Shown here piece by piece: positions 16,620-24,485 of a DNA stretch of 64,000 nt (position 1 is the first letter of the stretch; every line of letters begins with the position of its first letter). A program made the position numbers and the translations under genes. The stretch is from the NCBI RefSeq assembly GCF_036231355.1, contig NZ_CP109496.1:3162001-3226000 (forward strand), written 5' to 3'. The notes under the pieces are model-generated. The model had not been told where the DNA came from. It saw only the letters and a program-made list of their open reading frames with translations, and ran no database searches. This DNA comes from Streptomyces sp. NBC_01431. GTDB taxonomy: Bacteria; Actinomycetota; Actinomycetes; Streptomycetales; Streptomycetaceae.

Positions 16620-17582
16620 GTGACCATGCCCACCAATGCACCAGCAGCTGCCTTCGCCGACGCGACCGCGTCCGACGGCACGCTGCGCCGCTTCCTCCAC
16701 GGGCTCCCCGGCATCGACCCGGTGGGCCTGGAAGCGCGCGCCGCGTCCCTCGGCACCCGTTCGATCAAGACCTCGGCCAAGGCGTACGCCATCGACCTGG
16801 CCATTTCGATGATCGACCTGACGACGCTGGAAGGCGCGGACACCCCGGGCAAGGTCCGGGCGCTCTCCGCCAAGGCCGTCAACCCCGACCCGACCGACCG
16901 CACCACCCCGCACACCGCCGCCGTCTGCGTCTATCCGGACATGGTGACGACCGCCAAGGAGGTGCTGAAGGGCTCGGACGTCAAGGTCGCGTCCGTCGCC
17001 ACCGCCTTCCCGGCGGGCCGTGCCGCGCTGCCGGTGAAACTCGCGGACGTACGGGACGCGGTGGCGGCCGGCGCCGACGAGATCGACATGGTGATCGACC
17101 GGGGCGCGTTCCTGGCCGGTCACTACCTCAAGGTGTACGAGGAGATCGCGGCCGTCCGCGCCGAGTGCGGCGACAAGGCCCGCCTCAAGGTCATCTTCGA
17201 GACCGGCGAGCTGTCGACGTACGACAACATCCGCCGCGCCAGCTGGCTCGGCATGATGGCCGGCGCCGACTTCATCAAGACGTCGACGGGCAAGGTCGCG
17301 GTCAACGCCACCCCCGCCAACACGCTCGTGCTCCTCGAAGCCGTACGGGACTTCCGCGCGCAGACCGGCGTCCAGGTCGGCGTGAAGCCGGCGGGCGGCA
17401 TCCGCAACACCAAGGAAGCGATCAAGTTCCTGGTCCTGGTCAACGAGACCGTGGGCGAGGACTGGCTGGACAACCACTGGTTCCGCTTCGGCGCCTCCTC
17501 GCTGCTCAACGACCTGCTGATGCAGCGTCAGAAGCTGGCGACCGGCCGCTACTCCGGCCCCGACTACGTGACGGTGGACTGA
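16620..17582 (+). CDS. deoC: Deoxyribose-phosphate aldolase
   Basis: The 320-residue protein is a class I aldolase. The Schiff-base lysine is Lys220 in ADFIKTSTGK, with proton-relay residues in IDMVIDRGAF and VGVKPAGGIR. It cleaves 2-deoxyribose-5-phosphate to glyceraldehyde-3-phosphate and acetaldehyde. No Shine-Dalgarno sequence precedes the start, and a -10 element lies about 11-16 bases upstream, so translation is probably leaderless from GTG 16620. An ATG two codons downstream (16626) is the alternative. It heads an operon with two aldehyde dehydrogenase genes and has a nucleoside-regulon operator. Confidence 0.92.
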   Translation: MTMPTNAPAAAFADATASDGTLRRFLHGLPGIDPVGLEARAASLGTRSIKTSAKAYAIDLAISMIDLTTLEGADTPGKVRALSAKAVNPDPTDRTTPHTAAVCVYPDMVTTAKEVLKGSDVKVASVATAFPAGRAALPVKLADVRDAVAAGADEIDMVIDRGAFLAGHYLKVYEEIAAVRAECGDKARLKVIFETGELSTYDNIRRASWLGMMAGADFIKTSTGKVAVNATPANTLVLLEAVRDFRAQTGVQVGVKPAGGIRNTKEAIKFLVLVNETVGEDWLDNHWFRFGASSLLNDLLMQRQKLATGRYSGPDYVTVD

Positions 17583-17587
17583 TCACC

Positions 17588-19024
17588 ATGAGTTCTGCAT
17601 TTGAGTACGCGCCCGCCCCGGAGTCGCGCTCGGTCGTCGACATCGCGCCGTCCTACGGCCTGTTCATCGACGGCGAGTTCACCGAGGCCGCCGACGGCAA
17701 AGTCTTCAAGACCGTCTCGCCGTCCACCGAGGAGGTCCTGTCCGAGGTCGCCCAGGCGGGCGCCGAGGACGTGGACCGCGCCGTGAAGGCCGCGCGCAAG
17801 GCGTTCGAGAAGTGGTCGGCGCTGCCCGGCTCCGAGCGCGCCAAGTACCTGTTCCGCATCGCCCGGATCATTCAGGAGCGCAGCCGCGAGCTGGCCGTCC
17901 TGGAGACCCTGGACAACGGCAAGCCGATCAAGGAGACCCGCGACGCGGACCTCCCCCTGGTCGCCGCGCACTTCTTCTACTACGCGGGCTGGGCCGACAA
18001 GCTCGACCACGCCGGGTACGGCGCCAACCCGCGTCCGCTGGGCGTCGCGGGCCAGGTCATCCCGTGGAACTTCCCACTGCTGATGCTGGCGTGGAAGATC
18101 GCTCCGGCGCTCGCGACCGGCAACACGGTCGTCCTGAAGCCCGCCGAGACCACCCCGCTGTCGGCCCTGTTCTTCGCGGACATCTGCCGCCAGGCGGGCC
18201 TGCCCAAGGGTGTCGTCAACATCCTCACCGGGTACGGCGACGCGGGTGCGGCCCTGGTCGAGCACCCGGACGTCAACAAGGTCGCCTTCACCGGCTCGAC
18301 CGCCGTCGGCAAGGCCATCGCGCGTTCGGTGGCGGGCACCGACAAGAAGGTCACCCTGGAGCTGGGCGGCAAGGGCGCCAACATCGTCTTCGACGACGCC
18401 CCCATCGACCAGGCCGTCGAGGGCATCGTCACCGGCATCTTCTTCAACCAGGGCCAGGTCTGCTGCGCGGGCTCGCGCCTGCTCGTCCAGGAGTCGATCC
18501 AGGACGAGCTGCTCGACTCGCTCAAGCGCCGCCTGTCCACGCTGCGCCTCGGCGACCCGCTGGACAAGAACACCGACATCGGCGCCATCAACTCGGCCGA
18601 GCAGCTGGCCCGGATCACCGCGCTCACCGAGACCGGTGAGGCGGAGGGCGCCGAGCGCTGGTCCGCGCCGTGCGAACTGCCCTCCGCGGGCTACTGGTTC
18701 GCCCCGACGCTCTTCACGAACGTCACCCAGGCACACACCATCGCCCGCGACGAGATCTTCGGCCCGGTCCTGTCCGTACTGTCGTTCCGTACGCCGGACG
18801 AGGCCGTCGCCAAGGCCAACAACAGCCAGTACGGCCTCTCCGCCGGCATCTGGACCGAGAAGGGCTCGCGCATCCTCGCCGTCGCGGGCAAGCTCCGCGC
18901 GGGTGTCGTGTGGGCCAACACGTTCAACAAGTTCGACCCGACCTCGCCGTTCGGCGGCTACAAGGAGTCGGGCTTCGGCCGCGAAGGCGGCCGGCACGGC
19001 CTGGAGGGCTACCTCGATGTCTGA
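17588..19024 (+). CDS. Aldehyde dehydrogenase (catalytically complete)
   Basis: The 478-residue NAD(P)-dependent enzyme has IPWNFP (Asn161), the cofactor loop FTGSTAVGK, the general base Glu258 in LELGGK, and the nucleophile in FNQGQVCCAGSR (Cys292 or 293). The terminal FGGYKESGFGREGG is also present. It starts six bases after deoC and likely oxidises the acetaldehyde that DeoC makes, feeding acetate/acetyl-CoA. The sequence resembles the first domain of ALDH16-type proteins. The following gene, overlapping by eight bases, encodes a truncated dehydrogenase resembling the second domain. Confidence 0.9.
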   Translation: MSSAFEYAPAPESRSVVDIAPSYGLFIDGEFTEAADGKVFKTVSPSTEEVLSEVAQAGAEDVDRAVKAARKAFEKWSALPGSERAKYLFRIARIIQERSRELAVLETLDNGKPIKETRDADLPLVAAHFFYYAGWADKLDHAGYGANPRPLGVAGQVIPWNFPLLMLAWKIAPALATGNTVVLKPAETTPLSALFFADICRQAGLPKGVVNILTGYGDAGAALVEHPDVNKVAFTGSTAVGKAIARSVAGTDKKVTLELGGKGANIVFDDAPIDQAVEGIVTGIFFNQGQVCCAGSRLLVQESIQDELLDSLKRRLSTLRLGDPLDKNTDIGAINSAEQLARITALTETGEAEGAERWSAPCELPSAGYWFAPTLFTNVTQAHTIARDEIFGPVLSVLSFRTPDEAVAKANNSQYGLSAGIWTEKGSRILAVAGKLRAGVVWANTFNKFDPTSPFGGYKESGFGREGGRHGLEGYLDV

Positions 19025-19910
19025 GACTCCGACGCGTCTGAGTGTCTTCAAGACCTACAAGCTGTACGTGGGCGGGAAGTTCCCGCGTTCCGAGAGCGGC
19101 CGGGTGTACGAAGTGGTCGACAGCAAGGGCAAGTGGCTGGCCAACGCGCCCCTCTCCTCCCGCAAGGACGCCCGGGACGCGGTCGTCGCCGCCCGTAAGG
19201 CCTTCGGCGGCTGGTCGGGCGCGACCGCGTACAACAGGGGCCAGATCCTCTACCGCGTCGCCGAGATGCTGGAGGGCCGCAGGGAGCAGTTCGTGCGGGA
19301 GGTCGCGGAGGCGGAGGGGATCTCGAAGTCCAAGGCCGCCGCGGTCGTGGACGCGGCCATCGACCGCTGGGTCTGGTACGCGGGCTGGACCGACAAGATC
19401 GGCCAGCTGGTGGGCGGGGCGAACCCGGTCGCGGGCCCGTTCTTCAACCTCTCCACTCCCGAGCCGACCGGCGTCGTGACGGTCCTGGCACCCCAGGACT
19501 CGTCCTTCCTCGGTCTGGTCTCCGTCGTCGCGCCGGTCATCGCGACCGGCAACACGGTGGTCGTGGTCGCCTCCGAGAAGTCGCCGCTGCCGGCGCTCTC
19601 CCTGGGCGAGGTCCTGGCGACGTCCGACCTGCCGGGCGGCGTCGTCAACGTCCTGTCCGGCAAGACGTCCGAGATCGCGGCGCCGCTGGCCGCGCACCAG
19701 GACGTCAACGCGATCGATCTGACGGGCGCGGACGCCGGGCTGGCGCGCGATCTTGAGGTCGCCGCCGCGGACAACCTCAAGCGGGTGCTGCGCCCCGGCC
19801 CCGCCGACTGGTCCGCCGCCCCCGGCACGCACCGGCTGACCGCCTTCCTGGAGACCAAGACGGTGTGGCACCCCACGGGGTCGCTGGGCGCGTCGGGTTC
19901 CGCGTACTGA
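19017..19910 (+). CDS. Truncated aldehyde dehydrogenase-like partner lacking the catalytic cysteine
   Basis: The 297-residue protein matches the N-terminal, cofactor-binding part of aldehyde dehydrogenases (LYVGGKFPRSESGRVYEV, WVWYAGWTDKIGQ, VIATGNTVVVVASE). It stops before the catalytic domain. The usual I-P-W-N-F-P is TVLAPQDSSFLG, and the FTGST loop is DLTGADAG. No active cysteine exists. The ATG overlaps the upstream dehydrogenase stop region by eight bases, so expression is coupled. It probably forms a structural or regulatory subunit, as the inactive second domain does in ALDH16 fusions. The frame is intact and codon use is normal, arguing against simple decay. Confidence 0.85.
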   Translation: MSETPTRLSVFKTYKLYVGGKFPRSESGRVYEVVDSKGKWLANAPLSSRKDARDAVVAARKAFGGWSGATAYNRGQILYRVAEMLEGRREQFVREVAEAEGISKSKAAAVVDAAIDRWVWYAGWTDKIGQLVGGANPVAGPFFNLSTPEPTGVVTVLAPQDSSFLGLVSVVAPVIATGNTVVVVASEKSPLPALSLGEVLATSDLPGGVVNVLSGKTSEIAAPLAAHQDVNAIDLTGADAGLARDLEVAAADNLKRVLRPGPADWSAAPGTHRLTAFLETKTVWHPTGSLGASGSAY

Positions 19911-19940
19911 GCGCTCGGCACAACCCGCGCCCCTGAAGGC

Positions 19941-19982
19941 GCGCACAGGGCCCCCACTTCACCCGGTGGGGGCCCTGTGCGC
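19941..19982. terminator. Terminator after the deoC operon
   Basis: A perfect 17-base-pair stem GCGCACAGGGCCCCCAC with the 8-base loop TTCACCCG lies between the deoC-aldehyde dehydrogenase operon and a convergent secreted-protein gene, probably serving both. Confidence 0.85.
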
Positions 19983-20000
19983 GTGCGTGCGGGCCTCGGG

Positions 20001-20414
20001 TCAGCCGGGCAGCATTCCGGTCACCGGGCCCGTGAGCGGGATGTCCTCCAGGGCGCCCCCGCTGGTCAGCGGGTCCGTGGCCACCGCCGTCGTCACCGGC
20101 TTGAAGTCGGCGACCTGGGTGCCGACCGCGTTGGTCAGCGGGTCGACGCCCGTTCCGGCCATCGGGTCGAGCCGCAGGGCCTTCACCGGCCCGACGGCGT
20201 AACCGGCCGCACCGGTCACACCCTGCGCGCCCGCCGCGAGGTCGGTGGCCATCGCGCTCCGGGGCGCCGCGGAGGCCGCGTCCGCCGGGGCTGCCTGCGC
20301 GGCCGAACCGGCCCCGGCAAGGGCGGCGCCGGCCGCGGTGACGGTGAGCCCAGCCCGCAGCAGCGCCCGGTGGCGCAGGGTCCTGGCGGGCTTGGGGGCC
20401 TCGTGATGTCCCAT
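20001..20414 (-). CDS. Small secreted protein, Ala/Gly/Thr-rich
   Basis: The 137-residue protein has a basic start (MGHHEAPKPARTLRHRALLR), a hydrophobic signal (AGLTVTAAGAALAGAGSAAQA, cleavage after AQA-A), and a low-complexity mature region with repeated D-P-L/M-T/A and V-A-T motifs (ATDLAAG, VDPLTNAVG, ATDPLTSGG, PLTGPVTG). No catalytic motif or membrane anchor is seen. Its composition and PLTGPVTG/GLLGG-type motifs recall the small secreted protein at 26927-27238. It is convergent with the aldehyde dehydrogenase operon and divergent from the kinase gene. Function unknown. Confidence 0.6.
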   Translation of the reverse strand: MGHHEAPKPARTLRHRALLRAGLTVTAAGAALAGAGSAAQAAPADAASAAPRSAMATDLAAGAQGVTGAAGYAVGPVKALRLDPMAGTGVDPLTNAVGTQVADFKPVTTAVATDPLTSGGALEDIPLTGPVTGMLPG

Positions 20415-20547
20415 GGGATCCCACTCACTCTCGTAAGGAATAGCGCGTAATCGTGCGGTCACGAAGAGTAGTTGAGATGTGATGCTCGATACCAACCCCC
20501 TCCCCGAGGGGTCCCACTCCCGGGTGCATGGCCCACACTGGTGTCCC

Positions 20548-21177
20548 GTGAGTTCTTCTGCCATCGCGACGCGCGTCGTCCTGCTCTCGGGACCCTCCGG
20601 TTCCGGTAAGTCGTCCCTCGCCGCCCGCATGGATCTGCCCGTGCTGCGCCTCGACGACTTCTACAAGGAAGGTGACGACCCGACCCTGCCGCTGGTGGCG
20701 GGCAGTTCGGACATCGACTGGGACTCCCCGCTCTCCTGGGACGCGGACGCCGCGGTCAACGCCATCATCGAGCTGTGCAGTACAGGACGTACCGCCGTGC
20801 CGGTCTACTCGATCGCCACGAGTTCCATCACCGGCACCACCGCGCTCGCCATCGACCGCACCCCGCTGTTCATCGCGGAGGGCATCTTCGCCGCGGACAT
20901 CGTGGCGCGCTGCCGGCAACTCGGCGTCCTGGCCGACGCGATCTGTCTGCGCGGCCGGCCGAGCACGACCTTCCGCCGAAGGCTGCTGCGCGATCTGCGA
21001 GAGGGCCGCAAGTCGGTGGCGTTCCTGCTGCGGCGCGGCTGGCGGCTGATGCGGGCCGAGCGCGCGATCGTCGCCCGCCAGACGGCGCTCGGCGCCCACC
21101 CCTGCGGCAAGGAGGAGGCCCTCGGCCGCATCGTGGGCGCGGCGGCGGGCCGGTGCCGCCCGACGGTCGTCGCCTAG
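20548..21177 (+). CDS. Uridine kinase-like P-loop kinase
   Basis: The 209-residue protein has a Walker A motif GPSGSGKSSLA (residues about 14-24) and LRLDDFYKEGDDPTLP, the D-D-F-Y nucleoside-binding motif of uridine/phosphoribulokinase-type kinases. DIDWDSPLSWD, a lid region and FIAEGIFAADIV (Walker B-like) follow. It probably phosphorylates uridine or cytidine, which fits the nucleoside theme, although no operator of the window's consensus lies upstream. GTG is selected because upstream residues are not kinase-like. A terminator hairpin follows. Confidence 0.78.
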   Translation: MSSSAIATRVVLLSGPSGSGKSSLAARMDLPVLRLDDFYKEGDDPTLPLVAGSSDIDWDSPLSWDADAAVNAIIELCSTGRTAVPVYSIATSSITGTTALAIDRTPLFIAEGIFAADIVARCRQLGVLADAICLRGRPSTTFRRRLLRDLREGRKSVAFLLRRGWRLMRAERAIVARQTALGAHPCGKEEALGRIVGAAAGRCRPTVVA

Positions 21178-21203
21178 AACCTTCTCGCAGTACGCACACA
21201 ATG

Positions 21204-21233
21204 AAGCGGCGGGGCCCGAAGGCCCCGCCGCTT
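21204..21233. terminator. Terminator between the kinase gene and sigQ
   Basis: A perfect 13-base-pair stem AAGCGGCGGGGCC with a CGAA tetraloop is followed by a C/T-rich run. It sits between two convergent genes. Confidence 0.85.
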
Positions 21234-21296
21234 CCCCCGTTCCCCCCGTGGGTCCCCGTGTCCCCCGTGGACCCCCGTTTCCCCTCCCCCAGACCT

Positions 21297-22061
21297 TCAG
21301 GCCACCAGCTCGCCGAAGGACTCCTCCTCGTCACGGCCGAAGCTGAGGACCTCGTCCTCGCGCAGCCGGCGCAGCGAGCGCCAGATGCTGGACTTCACCG
21401 TGCCGACACTGATGTCGAGTATGTCCGCGATCTCCGGGTCGGTACGCCCCTCGTAGTAGCGCAGGACCAGCATCGTGCGCTGCAGTTCGGGAAGGCGGGC
21501 CAGCGCCTGCCAGAGCACCGCGCGCAGTTCGGTACCGCGCATCGCGTCGGTGTCACCGGCCGTCTCCGGCAGTTCCTCGGTCGGGTACTCGTTGAGCTTG
21601 CGCCGCCGCCAGGCGCTGATGTGCAGGTTCGTCATGGTCCGGCGCAGATAGCCGCCGACCGCCGCCTTGTCACTGATGCGGTCCCAGGCCCGGTAGGTGG
21701 AGAACAGCGCGCTCTGCAGCAGGTCCTCCGCCTCGTAGCGGTCGCCGGTCAGGTGGTAGGCGGTCGCGTACAGGGAGGCGCGGCGCTCCTGGACGTAGGC
21801 GGTGAACTCCGCCTCCGACAGGCTCTCGCGCTCCCCCCAGGCCTCCCCGTACGCGGCCTCCCCGCCGTTCCCCGCCGTTCCGGCCCCCGTGACCGGAACC
21901 GCGGGGCCGTCAATCACCGTCATGTACGACGGGTGCTGACGCCCGGCGCCGCGAGCGCACCCCCGTACCCCCGCACCGGCGCCGGACTTCTCGTTGCTCC
22001 GTACGACGTCGTGGAGACGCGTCACAACTGCGCTGGAGTTGGTGCTGTGCAGTGCTTTCAT
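21297..22061 (-). CDS. sigQ: SigE-family ECF RNA polymerase sigma factor (SigQ-like)
   Basis: The 254-residue protein has a Gly/Ala-rich N-terminus, sigma region 2 (FTAYVQERRASLYATAYHL, then YEAEDLLQSALFSTYRAW), and sigma region 4 (LPELQRTMLVLRYYEGRTD, then ISVGTVKSSIWRSL). It is divergent from an AfsQ1-type response regulator gene. In S. coelicolor the gene in this position is sigQ, a direct AfsQ1 target affecting antibiotic production. An AfsQ1-type box lies in the shared promoter region. The start taken is the long frame (MKALHSTNSS). A start near MTVIDGPAVPV is also possible because family members are often about 175-200 residues. Confidence 0.82.
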   Translation of the reverse strand: MKALHSTNSSAVVTRLHDVVRSNEKSGAGAGVRGCARGAGRQHPSYMTVIDGPAVPVTGAGTAGNGGEAAYGEAWGERESLSEAEFTAYVQERRASLYATAYHLTGDRYEAEDLLQSALFSTYRAWDRISDKAAVGGYLRRTMTNLHISAWRRRKLNEYPTEELPETAGDTDAMRGTELRAVLWQALARLPELQRTMLVLRYYEGRTDPEIADILDISVGTVKSSIWRSLRRLREDEVLSFGRDEEESFGELVA

Positions 22062-22155
22062 CTCGCGCCCCCCGTCGGTGGAGTCTGTTTCATCGGTTGT
22101 TCCTGGTTACGGGGAAGAGCTTGCCCAAGCCACTTCATCGAGGTGTCCGCCGACT

Positions 22156-22171
22156 GTCACAGGCCTGTCAC
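22156..22171. promoter_or_regulatory. AfsQ1-type binding box between sigQ and afsQ1
   Basis: GTCAC-AGGCCT-GTCAC fits exactly the published AfsQ1 consensus GTnAC-n6-GTnAC. It lies 95 bases upstream of sigQ and 82 bases upstream of afsQ1, consistent with autoregulation and control of sigQ. Confidence 0.78.
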
Positions 22172-22252
22172 AGCGGCCCCGTCGCGTGTCCCGCGAGGCG
22201 AGAGGCCGGGCGGGGGTCGTGCTCCTCTCCCCCATGGGTCAGAATGACCTCC

Positions 22253-22930
22253 GTGCCTTTCCTGTTGCTGATCGAGGACGACGACGCCATCCGCACGGCC
22301 CTCGAACTCTCCCTGTCTCGCCAGGGCCACCGTGTGGCCACCGCGGCGACGGGAGAGGACGGCCTGAAGCTGCTGCGCGAGCAGCGGCCGGACCTGATCG
22401 TGCTGGACGTGATGCTGCCCGGGATCGACGGCTTCGAGGTGTGCCGCCGGATCCGGCGCACCGACCAGCTGCCGATCATCTTGCTGACCGCGCGCAACGA
22501 CGACATCGACGTGGTGGTCGGACTGGAGTCCGGCGCCGACGACTACGTGGTCAAGCCGGTCCAGGGGCGGGTCCTCGACGCCCGGATCCGGGCCGTGCTG
22601 CGGCGCGGTGAGCGCGAGTCCACCGACTCGGCGGCCTTCGGCAACGTGGTGATCGACCGGGCCGCGATGACCGTCACGAAGAACGGCGAGGACCTCCAAC
22701 TCACGCCCACCGAACTGCGGTTGCTGCTCGAACTGAGCCGCCGGCCCGGTCAGGCGCTGTCCCGCCAGCAGTTGCTGCGCCTGGTGTGGGAGCACGACTA
22801 CCTCGGTGACTCGCGCCTCGTCGACGCGTGCGTGCAACGGCTGCGCGCCAAGGTCGAGGACGTGCCGTCCTCCCCGACGCTGATCCGTACGGTCCGCGGC
22901 GTCGGTTACCGCCTGGACACTCCCTCGTGA
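22253..22930 (+). CDS. afsQ1: Two-component response regulator AfsQ1
   Basis: The 225-residue OmpR/PhoB-class regulator has a receiver domain (LLLIEDDDAIRTALELSL; phospho-acceptor Asp52 in VLDVMLPGIDGF; conserved Thr and Lys in ILLTAR and DDYVVKPV). A C-terminal winged helix (LTPTELRLLLELS, DSRLVDACVQRLRAKVE, TVRGVGYRLD) completes it. In S. coelicolor, AfsQ1/AfsQ2 control antibiotic synthesis and nitrogen/carbon responses. The GTG at 22253 gives the canonical 225-residue form. An ATG at 22244 would add three residues. The gene ends in a GTGA overlap with a tiny ORF that reaches exactly to afsQ2. Confidence 0.93.
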   Translation: MPFLLLIEDDDAIRTALELSLSRQGHRVATAATGEDGLKLLREQRPDLIVLDVMLPGIDGFEVCRRIRRTDQLPIILLTARNDDIDVVVGLESGADDYVVKPVQGRVLDARIRAVLRRGERESTDSAAFGNVVIDRAAMTVTKNGEDLQLTPTELRLLLELSRRPGQALSRQQLLRLVWEHDYLGDSRLVDACVQRLRAKVEDVPSSPTLIRTVRGVGYRLDTPS

Positions 22931-22983
22931 ACCTGCCGCACCATCTGCATCTGTGGCACGACCCCGATAAGCAGGACACGTGA
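22927..22983 (+). CDS. 18-codon ORF bridging afsQ1 and afsQ2
   Basis: A GTG at 22927 overlaps the afsQ1 stop (GTGA). Reading on gives VNLPHHLHLWHDPDKQDT and a TGA at 22981-22983 that overlaps the GTG of afsQ2 (GTGA). The ORF therefore fills the 49-base gap with four-base overlaps on both sides. It is His-rich, with four His. It could maintain ribosome flow from afsQ1 to afsQ2, or be coincidental. Confidence 0.3.
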   Translation: MNLPHHLHLWHDPDKQDT

Positions 22984-24485
22984 AGCGAGCAACTCTGGCC
23001 GGCCTGCGCTGGACCAGTCTGCGGCTGCGGCTCGTCGTCGTCTTCGCGCTCGTCGCGCTGACCGCGGCCGTCTCCGCGTCCGGGATCGCGTACTGGCTCA
23101 ACCGCGAGGCGGTTCTGGTCCGTACGCAGGACTCGGCACTCAACGACTTCCGCCAGGGCATGCAGTCCCGGGCCGCCGCGATGCCCCTGCAACCGACCGA
23201 GCACGACCTCCAGGTGGCCGCCAAGCAGATGGCCGACAGCAGCAACTCCCGTTACAACGTGCTGCTCGTGGACGAGCGTGCCCCCGGCAAGCCGATCGTG
23301 GGCGCCTCCAACGTGGACGGCTTCACGCTGGACGACGTGCCGAGGTCCCTCCAGGACGCGGTCACCAAGAAGCAGAAGGTCACCGAGACCAACGCCTATC
23401 CGTACCACCTGTTCTGGCAGCGGGTCACGCTGCACGGCCACCCCTACCTGGTCGGCGGCACCAAGGTCATCGGGGCCGGCCCCACCGGCTACATGCTGGC
23501 CCCGCTGGACCAGGAGCGGCGCGATCTCAACTCGCTCGCCTGGTCGCTGGGCATCGCCACGTTCCTCGCGCTACTCGCCTCCGCGCTGCTCGCGCAGGGG
23601 GCCGCCACCACGGTGCTGCGGCCGGTGCAGCGGCTCGGGGACGCGGCCCGGCGGCTTGGCGAGGGCAAGCTCGACACGCGTCTGCGCGTCTCCGGCACGG
23701 ACGAACTCGCCGACCTTTCACGGACGTTCAACAAGACGGCCGAGTCCCTGGAGAAGAAGCTCACCGACATGAGCGCCCGTGAGGAGGCCAGCCGCCGGTT
23801 CGTCGCGGACATGTCGCACGAGCTGCGCACCCCGCTGACCGCGCTCACCGCCGTCGCCGAGGTCCTGGACGAGGAGGAGGACAGCCTCGACCCGATGATC
23901 GCGCCCGCCGTGAAGCTCGTGGTCTCCGAGACCCGGCGTCTGAACATCCTGGTCGAGAACCTGATGGAGGTCACCCGCTTCGACGCGGGCACTGCCCGCC
24001 TGGTCCTGGACAACGTGGACATCGCCGACCAGATCACCGCGTGCATCGACACCCGGGCCTGGCTGGACGCCGTGGACCTGGACGCCGAGCGCGGCATCAT
24101 GGCCCGCGTCGACCCGCGCCGCCTGGACGTCGTCCTCGCCAACCTGATCGGCAACGCCCTCAAGCACGGCGGCTCCCCGGTGCGGGTCTCGGTCCGGGTG
24201 GAGGGCGACGAACTGGTGATCTCGGTACGCGACCACGGGCCCGGCATCCCGGAGGATGTACTTCCGCACGTCTTCGACCGGTTCTACAAGGCCAGCGCCT
24301 CGCGGCCGCGCTCGGAGGGCAGCGGGCTCGGCCTGTCCATCGCGATGGAGAACGCCCACATCCACGGCGGCGACATCACCGCCGCCAACTCCCCCGAAGG
24401 CGGCGCCGTGTTCGTACTGCGGCTGCCGCTGGACCCCACGCCGGCCGCCGACACCGAGACGCCGGAAGGAGGCGCGGCGCAGTGA
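22980..24485 (+). CDS. afsQ2: Sensor histidine kinase AfsQ2
   Basis: The 501-residue protein has one membrane helix (about residues 18-40), an extracytoplasmic sensor region (41-185), and a second helix (186-208). HAMP (209-262) and a HisKA domain with phospho-acceptor His280 in DMSHELRTPLTAL follow. The ATPase domain shows NLIGNALKHGG, DHGPGIPEDVL, FDRFYKA and GSGLGLSI. It is the partner of AfsQ1. Its GTG overlaps the stop of the 18-codon ORF, and its own stop overlaps the next lipoprotein gene's start (GTGA), so the locus is a coupled operon. Confidence 0.93.
   Translation: MKRATLAGLRWTSLRLRLVVVFALVALTAAVSASGIAYWLNREAVLVRTQDSALNDFRQGMQSRAAAMPLQPTEHDLQVAAKQMADSSNSRYNVLLVDERAPGKPIVGASNVDGFTLDDVPRSLQDAVTKKQKVTETNAYPYHLFWQRVTLHGHPYLVGGTKVIGAGPTGYMLAPLDQERRDLNSLAWSLGIATFLALLASALLAQGAATTVLRPVQRLGDAARRLGEGKLDTRLRVSGTDELADLSRTFNKTAESLEKKLTDMSAREEASRRFVADMSHELRTPLTALTAVAEVLDEEEDSLDPMIAPAVKLVVSETRRLNILVENLMEVTRFDAGTARLVLDNVDIADQITACIDTRAWLDAVDLDAERGIMARVDPRRLDVVLANLIGNALKHGGSPVRVSVRVEGDELVISVRDHGPGIPEDVLPHVFDRFYKASASRPRSEGSGLGLSIAMENAHIHGGDITAANSPEGGAVFVLRLPLDPTPAADTETPEGGAAQ

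Noticed and set aside
19017..19910. Pseudogene of an aldehyde dehydrogenase
   Set aside because: The frame is intact, codon use is normal and it is coupled by overlap. The shortened form seems to be a stable partner protein.
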